From Siphonodentalium dalli (lineage: Eukaryota > Mollusca > Scaphopoda > Gadilida > Siphonodentaliidae), in assembly GCA_032622095.1 (NCBI GenBank), contig CP136066.1, positions 61,474,609 through 61,538,608 of the forward strand: a DNA stretch of 64,000 nucleotides, written 5' to 3'. The notes under the pieces are model-generated. The model made no database searches and was not told the origin of the DNA. It saw nothing but the letters and a program-made list of their open reading frames with translations. Shown piece after piece: positions 37,441 through 48,962 of this stretch; position 1 is the stretch's first letter; each line of letters opens with the position of its first letter. A program made the translations under genes and the position numbers.

Positions 37441-38490
37441 AACGAAAAGTGCGATTTGGAGCTCCATGCACGACTTCAACCCAATTTTCGAAAAATTGAA
37501 AAGGCCTATAAGGTCTCGTCCCTGTCCAATAGATGTCTACTGGGTGGCACCGCACGAAAATACAAGGATTCCCGAGTGGCCGCCATGGTTCTGTCTACGC
37601 AGCTGATTTAGTAACAAAAAGTAAAAAAAATTAACTCCATGCACGACTTCAGCCCAATTTTCAAAAAATTGGAAGAGGCTATATGGCCGCGTCCCTGTCA
37701 TAAAGATGCCTGCTGGGTGGCACCACACGAAAATGAAAGAATTCCCGGGTAGTCGCCATGGTTCTGGCTACGCAGCCGATTTAGTAACAAAACGTGCTAT
37801 GTTTAGCTACATGCACGACTTCAGCCCAATTTTCGAAAAATTGGAAGGGGCTAGATGGCCGCGTCCCTGTCCAATAGATGCCCGCTGGGTGGCACCGCAC
37901 GAAAATGCAAGGATTCCCGGGTGGCCGCCATGGTTCTGGCTACGCAGCCGATTTAGTAACGAAAAGGGCTATTTTGACACCCCATGCACGCCTTCAGCCC
38001 GATTTTCGAAAATTTGGAAGGGGCTGCATGGTCGCGTCCCTTTTCTATAGATGCCCGCTGGGTGGCACCGCACAAAAATACAAGGATTCCCGGGTGGCCA
38101 CCATGACTCTGGCTACGCAGCCGATTTAGTAACGAAAAGTGCTATTTTGACACCCCATGCACGCCTTCAGCTCAATTTTCGAAAATTTGGAAGGGGTTGC
38201 ATGGTCGCGTCCCTTTCCTATAGATCCCTGCTGTGTGGCACCGCACGAAAATACAAGGATTCCCGGGTGGTCACCATGACTCTGGCTCCGCAGCCGATTT
38301 AGTAACGAAAAGTGCTATTTTGACACCCCATGCACGACTTCAGCCCGATTTTCGAAAATTTGGAAGGGGCTGCATGGTCGCGTCCCTTTCCTATAGATGC
38401 CCACTGGGTGGCACCGCACGAAAATACAAGGATTCCCGGGTGGCCACCATGACTCTGGCTACGCAGCCGATTTAGTAAACGAAAAGTGAA
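37441..38490 (+). repeat. ~173-bp satellite, six copies, plus orientation
   Basis: GGTGGCACCGCACGAAAATA recurs near 37,542, 37,718, 37,892, 38,061, 38,237 and 38,409. It is the inverted counterpart of 34,905-35,655. The last four copies are especially alike. Confidence 0.9.
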
Positions 38491-38540
38491 ATTTTAGGAG
38501 AATAGGGAACTGGGAACGGAATTCATGGAGCTCGTGTCAC

Positions 38541-38901
38541 AACATATCCTCGCGCAAATACGCACATAATCGGCCCATAATGTGAAATAAGTACATAATA
38601 TGATTATTTAATTGTGAAATAAGCAGATAATAGATCATATCGTTATATGGTTCTATGGCGCGGGCCACATTGAAAACACATGTTAAAGAGCTTACACTTG
38701 AAAGTCGTAAGTTGGCTTATTTGTGTCATTTTCCGCACACAATATGTTTACAATCGACTCATTGTCAGTCGATAATGTGACTATGCTCTCATTTTTAGCA
38801 CATTATCGACTCAAAATGAGGCGATTCTAAGCAGATTAACTACATAAATTTTTTTTTATTATTAGCAGATAATGTGTTTTTTTTTTTTTTTTTGGAACAG
38901 G
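38541..38901 (+). repeat. Palindromic family B copy adjoining the 3.67-kb element
   Basis: AACATATCCTCGCGCAAATACGC through AACAGGCTG, with the usual stem ATTCTAAGCAGATTAA and a long T run at 38,877-38,893. Before the satellite element inserted, this was continuous with sequence ending at 34,864. Confidence 0.75.
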
Positions 38902-39164
38902 CTGTTTAAAACAGTACAATATGGGACTATTTACATACGAAATAAGCCCATATTGGCATTATTTAATCTAACCTTTTTCCATCAACTCGACTTACCAAAG
39001 CTACGCTCTTTGTACGGTGTTCTCACTGTGGCTCACGCCAATCAACGGAATAAGGGTTAAAGCTTAATATGTGCTTGTTTCAGAATCAGATTATGGGCTT
39101 ATTTTCTCAAGAACAGGCTGAAAAATAACACGAATAAACCAACACAAGACTTTCCATGTACATT
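38902..39164 (+). repeat. Family A internal fragment
   Basis: TTTAAAACAGTACAATATGGGAC, CATACGAAATAAGCCCATATTGG and TTTCAGAATCAGATTATGGGC are family A words. The short plus-strand open frame 38,872-39,060 is a translation of it. Confidence 0.65.
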
Positions 39165-39227
39165 TCATCCTCGTGAAAATAAGCACATAACGGTTTTATT
39201 TTAATGTGCGAAATAAGCTCATATTGG
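39165..39227 (+). repeat. Left half of a family A copy (split)
   Basis: CCTCGTGAAAATAAGCACATAACGG to CTCATATTGG. Its continuation is at 44,299 after the 5,071-bp element. Confidence 0.75.
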
Positions 39228-40869
39228 CAGGGGGGTCGCGCACAAAAATTCCATATATAGGGCGGGGGTGGGTGGGTCATTTGGACCCGGAAAAAATGCG
39301 TAAATGACCAAAAATGCTAATTTTTTCCTCCACTTAAAATCACTGTTTTTGTGCTCATGTAATCTGTTAATATCAACCATATGACACACTAGGCTATTTA
39401 AAACATACTAACCAGAATTAACTACCATTTAGGGGTGTATGTATGCTGATGTATGTCAAAATTAATGTACCAGATTTCGACGGATGAAATATATATTATA
39501 TATATATAAACAAATCATATAACAAACATTAAAACACAAGAACAAACATTTTTAATATGCATATCCAAGATAGCCTTTCAATTAGATGTCAAAGTGTATG
39601 TTATAGCTATACATATACACACATGTGTATCCCTTTAAGGGTTTGAACAAAATATAAAGCTGAGTTTATATTGATGAATTCTGTGATGAATTTTGCAATT
39701 ACTTTTGACAAATTTGTTTACTGATATAACATAATTATATGCTCAGACACGATCAGTCGACAATGCTTACATATAAGCATAATTATGAAATGATTACCAT
39801 CTTCTGTTCTTAATCCACATAATGGATATTATTTGTTATCAAGATAAACTTGATGATACAAACAAAATTAACAATTCCACTATATTCCACTGGTTTAAAA
39901 CTATAAAACAAAATAACTCATACAAAAAGTTCATACTATTTGGATAACAATATGAAAGCTTAGCCTTTTGTGATATTAATTCAACCACAATTATTCACAA
40001 GTCTAAGCAGTTACATACTGTACAGATACATGTAGTAAGGTAGTATATCTTGGAGTTCCAGTTATTTGACTGCCAATACATATGGTATTGTAATTATTAG
40101 TTGCTTGTTCATTATTGGTTGCTTTGATATTCAATTTAGGATATAGCAGGACAGAGCAATGTAACTATAAAAGTAGCTTTTGGTATTAAAGTCTCAACTT
40201 ATTCCATCCCTTACCGAGCATGAAGGCTTAATAAGCCTTCAACAAGGATTCGCCAAGGATTCGAGTGCTTATGTCAATCACAATAAGCATTCGCTTAGGA
40301 CTCGAGTGCTTATATCGATCACAGTAAGCACTCGCTTAGGACTCGAGTGCTTATATCGATCACAGTAAGCACTCGCTTAGGACTCGAATGCATCGCTTAG
40401 GACTCGAGTGATTAAGATGCAGTGCAGGTATAAGCACTCGATAAGGAATCGAATCCTTAGGTCTCCCACATAAGCACTCTGGAAAATGAGGGCTTGTGGC
40501 GAAGGCTAACATTTTCTGTTAACTAATAAAATTTAGACTTCAGCCAGACATATGACTCTAAAATCAGCATTCAAATTAAGGCTTCAATATATTGTTGGCC
40601 TCTTAGCCCTCGATGCTCGACTTAGAATATTTCAATACAAAACTGTTCTGAATCTGAAGCTGCAAATTAACCAAGTCCAACATGGAGAAATATATGGAAA
40701 AATTAATAATTATATGGCAAATTTGTAGTTTTAACAATTTGTTTGGCAATATACATTTGAAAATATTCAGAATTTGTCAAGTTTCACATGGTGTAAATAT
40801 TGTGGTTTAATCCGAATTTTAATAAATTAAAATTAATTAAATAATTAATACAATTAATAATTTTTCAAC

Positions 40870-42191
40870 TTGTAGGACCCCATATGGAAATGTCATATAG
40901 GAACCTATAGGAAATTCATATTGGAAATGACGATTCACATTAGGAAAATTATAGGACCGTATTTCCTATAGGAAAATTGCCATGGATAAGAACATTTTGA
41001 GACAACCTAAAGCAATAAATAATTTTATAGGAGATTTTGCAATTTTCTCAAGATCTCTATATTTTTCTCAAGATGTGTTGGCCCACTGATAATTCAAAAC
41101 AGCTAGTCTATATCATCCAAGGTACCAATGGAGACCCTCTAGCCACATCCCTGTATAAGTCTGATTCATCTCATTGCCAGTAATAAATCACTTTAACATT
41201 GTAATCAATCCTACTATTTAATTGGGACAACTGCTTCACTCTGTGTCTATGAGTACCTGTTATGTAATCACCCTGACTTTCCCTCAATGCAAATTGAGAC
41301 CAGATGGAATTTTCTCAAATTTCACAAACTTTGGATGGCTCACAATGGGAAGTCACGGTTTTAATATATTGGTTTTCTTTATGTCACATGCAGGATTATT
41401 TACTTATAGTTTAAATTCAGGTGAGAAAATACTTTGCATTTATTTTATCAAATTATAACATATAGGATGATGTTTATATTTATACTTTATTCGTAATTTA
41501 AGTATTATAAATCACTGGCAATTTAATTTATAGTTAATAACATTTTAAATTGACAGGTCTCCAAAATATATGAAATTTTGCTGAGGTTGCCTGACAGATA
41601 CAGGTCAATTAATTGTCAGCATTACAATTTGCATGGAGTTACAAAAATAATGTTGGGGTCAGCAAAGAAAATAATTATACCATCTATTTAACTGTTATTT
41701 TAAAAATTCAGCATTAAATAGATGCATGGTATCATAATTTTTCTTTAAAATAACTGCTCAATTTTGTGCATTGATTTTTAAACTGACAATCTCCATCTGT
41801 TGACAATTAACTGCATGAATTGATATTTGGGTAAATACTAAAAAGGTTGTGTGGACTTCTGGTGTTTTATGAATTTTCAGTGTACATAATCTATTTATTA
41901 TTCATAATTAATTAATTAGTAGTATATGCATGGTAACATCAATTTCAGAGGAAGATAATGTTGGCATATTGAACATGTACATTATACACGTCTTGTTTGA
42001 ACCTATGGTAATTTAAATGCAGGGGAGCCAATGGGTTCCAAAACTAGTAATATAGAGCGTTCTTAATCACGTGATTGGATATGGGACGCACCGCCATGTT
42101 GGATGTATATCCTATAGGAGCAATATTGATATAGGAACCTATATGAGACCATATCGCTGCATGGTCCAATGATTTCCTATTTAACAAGAAA
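40870..42191. other. AT-rich interior without a recognised gene
   Basis: CCTATAGG/TATAGGAACCTATAGG-like words recur near 40,900-40,975 and 42,108-42,150. A 78-codon open frame at 41,222-41,458 has no recognisable domain. Nothing else is identified. Confidence 0.4.
42065..42102 (+). promoter_or_regulatory. Promoter-like motifs (E-box and CGCCATNTTG)
   Basis: AATCACGTGATTGG, with a palindromic CACGTG core, is followed 16 bp later by CGCCATGTTGG, a YY1-like motif. They lie ~90 bp upstream of the ATG at 42,192. Function is inference from motif likeness only. Confidence 0.3.
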
Positions 42192-42713
42192 ATGACAGCA
42201 AAGGGCATTAATGCAAAAAGTAAGTTATTAGCATTGTAAAACTAGCATTATATTATAAATTGGATATCTTATTTTCTTATTATTTGAACCATTTCCTTCC
42301 AGTTAATGCACACATTTAGAATATCTAATCAGCTATCTAATCTCAATTTTGGATATGCCTGCATTTTGATATCATAAACTGAGTATCACTCAAAGGTTGG
42401 TTTATCAGATGTTAAATCCACAAAAAACATCACCAATATCATTTTTTGGGCATTTTAATAGTTCAATGCTAGCTAAAAATATTAATATTCAGTCCAATAC
42501 AATTTTGATATATTTACAAACAACTGTATCATTCACATAACTCATTTTCTGAAACAAATAATATCATTTCAGTTATTTCTGATGTAAACATAATTTAAAA
42601 TTTGTTTACTATTTCTCATTTCAGAATTTGAAAACGACTCCCAGAAAAGAAGTCTGAGACTACATGCATCGCCAGTGGAATTGACATATATCCTAAACAA
42701 TTTATTAGCTTAA
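42192..42713 (+). CDS. Possible two-exon mini-ORF in the nested unit
   Basis: An ATG at 42,192 opens 28 nt that end at a consensus donor (A|GTAAGT). A pyrimidine-rich acceptor TTTCTCATTTCAG precedes 42,625. Joining 42,192-42,219 to 42,625-42,713 keeps the frame open to TAA, giving 38 residues rich in K, S and L. It matches no family I know. It could be the first exons of a decayed transposase or pure coincidence; a further TTATTTCTAG acceptor follows at ~42,878. Low confidence. Confidence 0.2.
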
Positions 42714-43427
42714 GGGGCGACCTACACGGAGCCTGAGAGTACAGAAATCAAATTGCATTAAACATGGACATGATAGTGACAGCTAACATAAATTCTTGAT
42801 ATACATATATACTCAAAATTGTTCATTTCACAAATATAAAATTGTTATCACTTCATAATTGTTTTGTTATTTCTAGCATCTCCAGAATGGATATCCAATT
42901 TTGATGACACCACCCATATTCCCATGCATCCTGCATAGAGTTATCCCTCATTTCCATGCAGTATAGGTAACTCTATGAAAACAGGCCATCATTTCACCAT
43001 AATCTTTAGCATTCGGGGACCAATTTAAGGATTCGAGACATGGTTCGTAAGGCTTCATTTAAGCCTTCATCATTTGCATATAAGGCTTCGAAGCCTTAAA
43101 TATAAGCCTTCGAAGCCTTATATGCAAATTATGAAGTCTTATTTAGCCTTCGAGTGCTTACGGGAACCAACAAGCCTTCAAAAGGGCCGACTTATTTAAA
43201 TGAGCTAAACCCTCGAAGGCTTAATAAGCCTTCGAGTGCTTATGGGAGTACTTAGCTCATTTAAATAAGTCGGCCCTATTGAGGGCTAAATTCTGTTTCG
43301 AGTGCTTATTTTGCCTGTAACTGGCCCATTGCATTGATTGAGATAAGGATTCATTTAAGTCTTCATTTGTAAGCATTCGAATCCTTCCTGAATGCTTACC
43401 GAGGGCTTGTGATTTCGGTAAGGGATA

Positions 43428-44140
43428 TGCAACATAAAGCTAGAATATAAACATGACTAATATGAACTTTGTTCTTGAAACTAATTATAAATCATACTAA
43501 CCTGGATCAAACTGCACAGGTAATCTATGCAACTCTCTTCGTGCGAACTTTCTCAGAGTCACATATCTTAACTAGACCGTCTGATCCAGGATGCTTGTTC
43601 TTATAATGGGTTTCCATGTGATATCTCCGGCATTCTCCGCTGGCTTTAAACTAAACTTTATACTCTGATAATAAGTTAATAATACTATCAATTCTTCACT
43701 AATATTGGTATATGTCAATCTGCACACCAACATGACATACATACATGTATTTAGACTGCGAGCTGCTGTGAGTGTGACTTTCCTTGGGTCCCATCATACC
43801 CATGTGCTGATATATATCACATAAATAGGGGAGATGAAATTTGTTCTACCCCTATTACTACAGTATTTCTAGTGGGCCTTGGCTATAAAACATCTTATAT
43901 TATTGTTATATAAAAGAATATGAAGTTATTGAGGATATCAGGATATGTATTACCTCATAATTATTATGTTTTATGGCATTATGCCCAATGTTTTTAAGTG
44001 CATGCATTCAGCATTTCCACATTTTATACTAATAGAATTATCTCCCTTTAGAGCAGTTTAGAGGTTTATTAAAATGCTGGGAATAGTATTAAATAATAAG
44101 AAACGGAACAATTCTTTGCTAGGCTATGATTTGGTTTATA
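43428..44140. other. AT-rich right interior of the 5-kb element
   Basis: No gene, repeat or RNA recognised. Confidence 0.45.
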
Positions 44141-44298
44141 TTTTATGTTTTTTGTAAGATTTTGGGGGGTGGGTCCCAAAAATTGGGCGGAAAAAAAAGA
44201 AAAAAATTGCAGGTAGAGGGGTGGTGGGTCCCCGAGAGGTGCAAAAACATTTTTTTCGCCCTATATATGTAAAATTTTTCCGCGACCCCCCCCCCCTG

Positions 44299-44780
44299 AT
44301 ATTGGCGTTATTTAATATAAGCTTTATATATGGACCTAAAACGCGGTTTTTTAAAACAGTCCAATATGGGACTATTTTCGTACGAAATAAACCCATATTA
44401 TTATTATTAATCTAGCTTTTTTCATCGACATGACCAATATCAGATGCACACTCTTTATTTTTTATATATGCGACCCTCGCGATTCAATGGCGTAATGGCT
44501 ATAAGCTCACTGTGGGCTTATTTCTGAATCAAATAAGTCTATTGAATCATATGTTGATATTTATTTCCACTATGAACCTATTTTTGTGAGGATATGTTAC
44601 GATCAAAAACAGTAGATTTAATAATACCAATATGGGCTTTTTGCGTCCGGAGATAGTCCCATATTCGACTGTTTTAAAAACTGAATTTTAAGTCCATATA
44701 GAGCGTATATTGTGATTAAATAATACCAATAGGGACGTATTTCGCTCATTAAAATAATACCGTTGCGTGCTTATTTGTAT
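44299..44780 (+). repeat. Right part of the split family A copy
   Basis: ATATTGGCGTTATTTAATATAAGC, the CGACATGACC centre and the inverted right arm ending ATTAAAATAATACCGTTGCGTGC complete the copy that starts at 39,165. A further arm fragment continues to ~44,885. Confidence 0.75.
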
Positions 44781-44889
44781 GGAAATCATGGTCCCATATT
44801 GGACGTTTATCTCCACACAGAGCCTATATTGATATGAGCTTATTTCGCTCATCAAATGCAATTTAATAATACCAATTAGACCATGAACA

Positions 44890-47800
44890 AACAAATATTC
44901 ACCTCCCCACTGAGACCAAAATCCCTTTCATGTGGCCAAATTGTTTTGTTCAGTGCCTGCCTATATTCTAAAGTCAAATGTGGAATCATTTTCAGAATGA
45001 GTAGAGTCTGAGACTGACCCCAAAATATTATTTCATAAGCACAGGTGTTGCATGGTCCATTGGATTTATCATGGGTGCTGCAGGTGTTGGGCCAGCTCCG
45101 TGCCCTTCAATCCCAACCAGGAGCTCAAACTTCAGTAAATATTTTATGCAGATGCAGATCTATCCATTAACAAATTAATGGGTACTGGGCCCAATTCAAG
45201 TTAAAAAATACCCAATCGACTTTAAACACAAATATTCACCTCACCTGAGCCCAAAATCCCTTCAACGTGCCCAAACATTAAATGGGTTACTGGGCCCAAT
45301 TCAAGTTAAAATTATCCATTTGACTATTAAACACAAATATTCACCTCCCCCTCAGCCCAAAATCCCTTCCAGGTGCCCAAATAATATTTTTTTTCTGTGT
45401 CTGAAATAACACTGACCCCAAAATATTATTTTATAGGTACCAGTGCCATATGTTTTATCATGGGTGGTATGGGTGTTGGACTGATTCCTAAGCCTAAAAT
45501 ACCAATATGGCTATTAAAAACACAAATATTCCTCTCCCCTCGCCCAAATTCCCTTCCAGGTAACAAAATATTTTCTGTTGATCGCCTGCCTATACTCTAA
45601 AGTCATATGTGGAATCATGTTTCATAAATGAGTGTTGTCTGATTGAACACTGACCCCAAAATATGATTCTATAGGCACAGATGCTGTATGGTTTACCATG
45701 GGTGCTGTGGGTGTTGGGCTGGCTCCATACTCTTAAATCCAATACGGGAGATCATTTACATAGGTGCTTACCTATTCAATAACACTAAAAGCCCTGGATG
45801 TAGATATCAATAATGGCACTATATAAGTTAAATATACCAACTTGACTATTAAAATTCCTAATATTCCACTCCCCTTGACCAGAGCCCAAAATAACTTCCA
45901 GGTACCAAAATATATCATTTTCAGAATGGGCATAGTCTGAGACCCAGAAAAATGATTTTATAGGCACGGGTGCTGTATGGTTTCATCATGGGTGCCGTGG
46001 GTGTTGGGCTGTCACCACACCCTTAAAACCCACTGAGGAGCCCAAACTTTTGCACATCTTCTTAAACAGATGAATGTATTTCCAAAAAACACTAAAAGTA
46101 CTGGAAGTTGATATCTATAATGGGTCACAATTCAAGTTAAATATACCAACTTAACTATTAAAAAACCCAAATATTCCCCTCCCCCTGACCAGAGCCCAAA
46201 ATACCATTCAGGTGCCCAAAGAATTGTTTTACCATTGCCTACATATATTCTGAAGTAAACTGGATTAATTTTCAGAATAGGTATAGTCTGAGAGAACACT
46301 GACCCAGAAATATGTTTTCATAGCCGCTGTATGGTTTTATCATGGGTGCCGTGAGTGTTGGGCTGTCACCATCTCCTAAAAACCCACTGAGGAGCCCAAA
46401 CTTTTGCACATATTCTTATACAGATGAAACACTAAAAGTACAGGAAGTAGAAATCTATAATGGGTCACAATTCACGTTATATATACCAATTTAACTTTTA
46501 AAAAACCCAAATATTCCCCTCCCCCTGACCAAAGCCCAAAATCCCATTCAGATGCCCAAATAATTTTTTTCTCATTGCCTATATATATTCTAAAAGTCAA
46601 CTGTAGAGTAATTTTCAGAATGGGTATAGTCTGAGAGATCACCGATTCAGAAATATGTTTTCATAGGCACGGGTGCTGTATGGTTTTATCATGGGTGCTG
46701 TGGGTGTTGGGCTGTCTCAATACCCTTAAAACCCACTGAGGAGCCCAAACTTTGTGCAAACTATTTGCATAGATGCATACCTATCCACAAACAACAAAAG
46801 TGTTGGAAGTAGATACATATAATGGGTCATATGGCCCAATTCCAGTTAAATATACCAATTTAACCATTAAAAAAACAAATATCCCCCCCGAATAGAGCCC
46901 AAAATCCCATTCAGGTGCCCAAATATTTTTTTCCCATTGCCTCTATATATTCTAGAGTGAAATATGGAATCATTTACAGAATGAGTATAGTCTGAGAGAT
47001 GGCTGATTCAGAAATATGTTTTCATAGGCACGGGTGCTGTATGGTTTTATCATGGGTGCTGTGGGTGTTGGGCTGTCTCAATAACCTTAAAACCCACGGA
47101 GGAGCCCAAACTTTGTGCAAACCATTTGCATAGATGCATACCTATCCACAAACAACAAAAGTGTTGGAAGTAGATACATATAATGGGTCATATGGCCCAA
47201 TTCAAGTTAAATATACCAATTTAACTTGAATTGTCATGGGTGCTGTGGGTGTTGGGCTGTCTCCATACCCTTAAAACCCACTAAGGAGCCCAAACTTTTG
47301 CAAATTTTCTTATACTGATGCAGATATTTCTAAAAACACTGGGAGACCTAGAAGTATATACCTTTACAGGACCCAATTCCAGTTAAATATACCAATTTAA
47401 CCATTAAAAAAAACAAATATCCCCCTGAATAGAGCCCAAAATCCCATTCAGGTGCCAACTATTTTTTCCCCATTGCCTCTATATATTCTAGAGTGAAATG
47501 TGGAATCATTTACAGAATGGGTATAGTCTGAGAGATGGCTGACTCAGAAATATGTTTTCATAGGCACGGGTGCTGTATGGTTTTATCATGGGTGCTGTGG
47601 GTGTTGGGCTGTCTCAATACCCTTAAAACCCACTGAGGAGCCCAAACTTTGTGCAAACCATTTGCATAGATGCATACCTATCCACAAACAACAAAAGTGT
47701 TGGAATTAGATACATATAATGGGTCATATGGCCCAATTCAAGTTAAATATACCAATTTAACTTGAATTGTCATGGGTGCTGTGGGTGTTGGGCTGTCTCC

Positions 47801-48617
47801 ATACCCTTAAAACCCACTAAGGAGCCCAAACTTTTGCAAATCTTCTTATACTGATGCAGATATTTCCAAAAACACTAGGAGACCTAGAAGTATATACCTT
47901 TACAGGACCCAATTCCAGTTAAATATACCAATTTAACCATTAAAAAAAACAAATATCCCCCCTGAATAGAGCCCAAAATCCCATTCAGGTGCCCAAATAT
48001 TTTTTTCCCATTGCCTCTATATATTCTAGAGTGAAATGTGGAATCATTTACAGAATGGGTATAGTCTGAGAGATGGCTGACTCAGAAATATGTTTTCATA
48101 GGCACGGGTGCTGTATGGTTTTATCATGGGTGCTGTGGGTGTTGGGCTGTCTCAATACCCTTAAAACCCACTGAGGAGCCCAAACTTTGTGCAAACCATT
48201 TGCATAGATGCATACCTATCCACAAACAACAAAAGTGTTGGAAGTAGATACATATAATGGGTCATATGGCCCAATTCACGTTAAATATACCAATTTAACC
48301 ATTAAAAAAACCAAATATCCCCCATGAATAGAGCCCAAAATCCCATTCAGGTGCCCAAATATTTTTTTCCCATTGCCTCTATATATTCTAAAGTGAAATG
48401 TGGAATCATTTACAGAATGGGTATAGTCTGAGAGATGGCTGACTCAGAAATATGTTTTCATAGGCACGGGTGCTGTATGGTTTTATCATGGGTGCTGTGG
48501 GTGTTGGACTGTCTCCATACCCTTAATACCCACCGAGGAGCCCAAACTTTGTGCAAACTATTTGCATAGATGCATACCTATCCACAAACAACAAAAGTGC
48601 TGGAAGTAGATACCTAA
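44890..48617 (-). repeat. Inverted array of the 360-bp satellite, older and mixed
   Basis: The reverse complement of the left array. ATCATGGGTGCTGTGGGTGTTGGG-type words recur near 45,068, 45,455, 45,698, 45,990, 46,340, 46,690, 47,050, 47,585, 48,125 and 48,488. The short-monomer version (TTGAATTGTCATGGG) occurs only at ~47,226 and ~47,764. Spacings of ~360 and ~538 alternate in the right half. Copies toward 44.9 kb are more diverged, with irregular spacing. Confidence 0.9.
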
Positions 48618-48684
48618 CAGTGATGGAATAGATTATGTACAGTGCCCAAATTTATGGGAGGCCAAATTCACATTTAATAATGAA

Positions 48685-48822
48685 TTGCGCTTAAGCGCAA
48701 ATTGATTGCGCTTAAGCGCAAATAATTGCGCTTGCGCTTAAGCGCAAATACCACGTATTGTGCTTAAGCGCAAATAGGGCATTTACGCTTAAGCGCAATT
48801 AATTGCGCTTAAGCGTAATTGT
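48685..48822. repeat. Subterminal TTGCGCTTAAGCGCAA palindromes, left
   Basis: About six copies of a perfect or near-perfect 16-bp palindrome, separated by 2-15 bp. Two more are at 49,866-49,901 inside the right terminus. Confidence 0.92.
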
Positions 48823-48962
48823 GACTACTATCTAACCTACCATAAACTATTAGCATGACCTGGTGTATCACCTAGCAACTCAAGATGAGCATTGGGCTAA
48901 TTTTGACCTGTACTCAACAGTCAAACTGTGAGTATGTGTTCAACAAGGAGAATCCCCTAATT

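Larger units (their letters stand above)
34865..38534. mobile_element. 3,670-bp inverted-repeat element carrying satellite arrays, 6-bp target duplication
   Basis: TGTCAC lies at 34,859-34,864 and 38,535-38,540. The termini share AGCTCCATGAATTCCG plus TTCCCAGTTCCC in inverse orientation; the outermost two bases differ (AA against CG). Outside the duplication, the flanks join into the family A/B sequence that is contiguous at 23,655-23,700 (AAAGAGCGTGA...GTCGTGTCGCAACATCTCC). The interior is a tandem repeat in two orientations with two family B copies. No transposase frame is present. Confidence 0.82.
40209..43427. mobile_element. Nested ~3.2-kb inverted-repeat unit with reiterated subterminal motif
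   Basis: Starts TCCCTTACCGA and ends TCGGTAAGGGA. Inside each end are many copies of GAGTGCTTA, AAGCACTCG and AAGCCTTCGA-like words: 40,225-40,480 includes a ~47-bp tandem repeat, and 43,020-43,410 includes palindromes such as AAGGCTTCGAAGCCTT. Reiterated subterminal words are typical of transposase-binding ends. No target duplication was resolved, so it may instead be an internal part of the larger element. Confidence 0.55.
39228..44298. mobile_element. 5,071-bp DNA transposon-like element, CAGGGGG termini, 7-bp target duplication
   Basis: ATATTGG lies at 39,221-39,227 and 44,299-44,305. Intact family A copies read CTCATATTGGCATTATTT here, so the empty site is known. Termini are CAGGGGGGGTCGCG and its inverse, and both subterminal regions carry an ATATATAGGGCG word. 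CAGGG ends recall hAT- or P-type elements, but those usually duplicate 8 bp. The interior is AT-rich and has no long open frame, so a transposase would have to be intron-split or absent. Confidence 0.78.

Noticed and set aside
34706-38475. Many overlapping ORFs with repeated peptide words (WHRTKIQGFPGG, GTARKYKDSRVATM)
   Set aside because: They are translations of a ~173-bp satellite, appear on both strands with the array orientation, and overlap each other in different frames.
39228-44298. Firm assignment of the 5-kb element to hAT
   Set aside because: Termini fit loosely, but the exact duplication is 7 bp and no transposase is visible.
44136-44415. Overlapping ORFs with proline and phenylalanine runs at the right end of the 5-kb element
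   Set aside because: They are produced by the poly-C, poly-T and poly-A tracts of the terminal inverted repeat.
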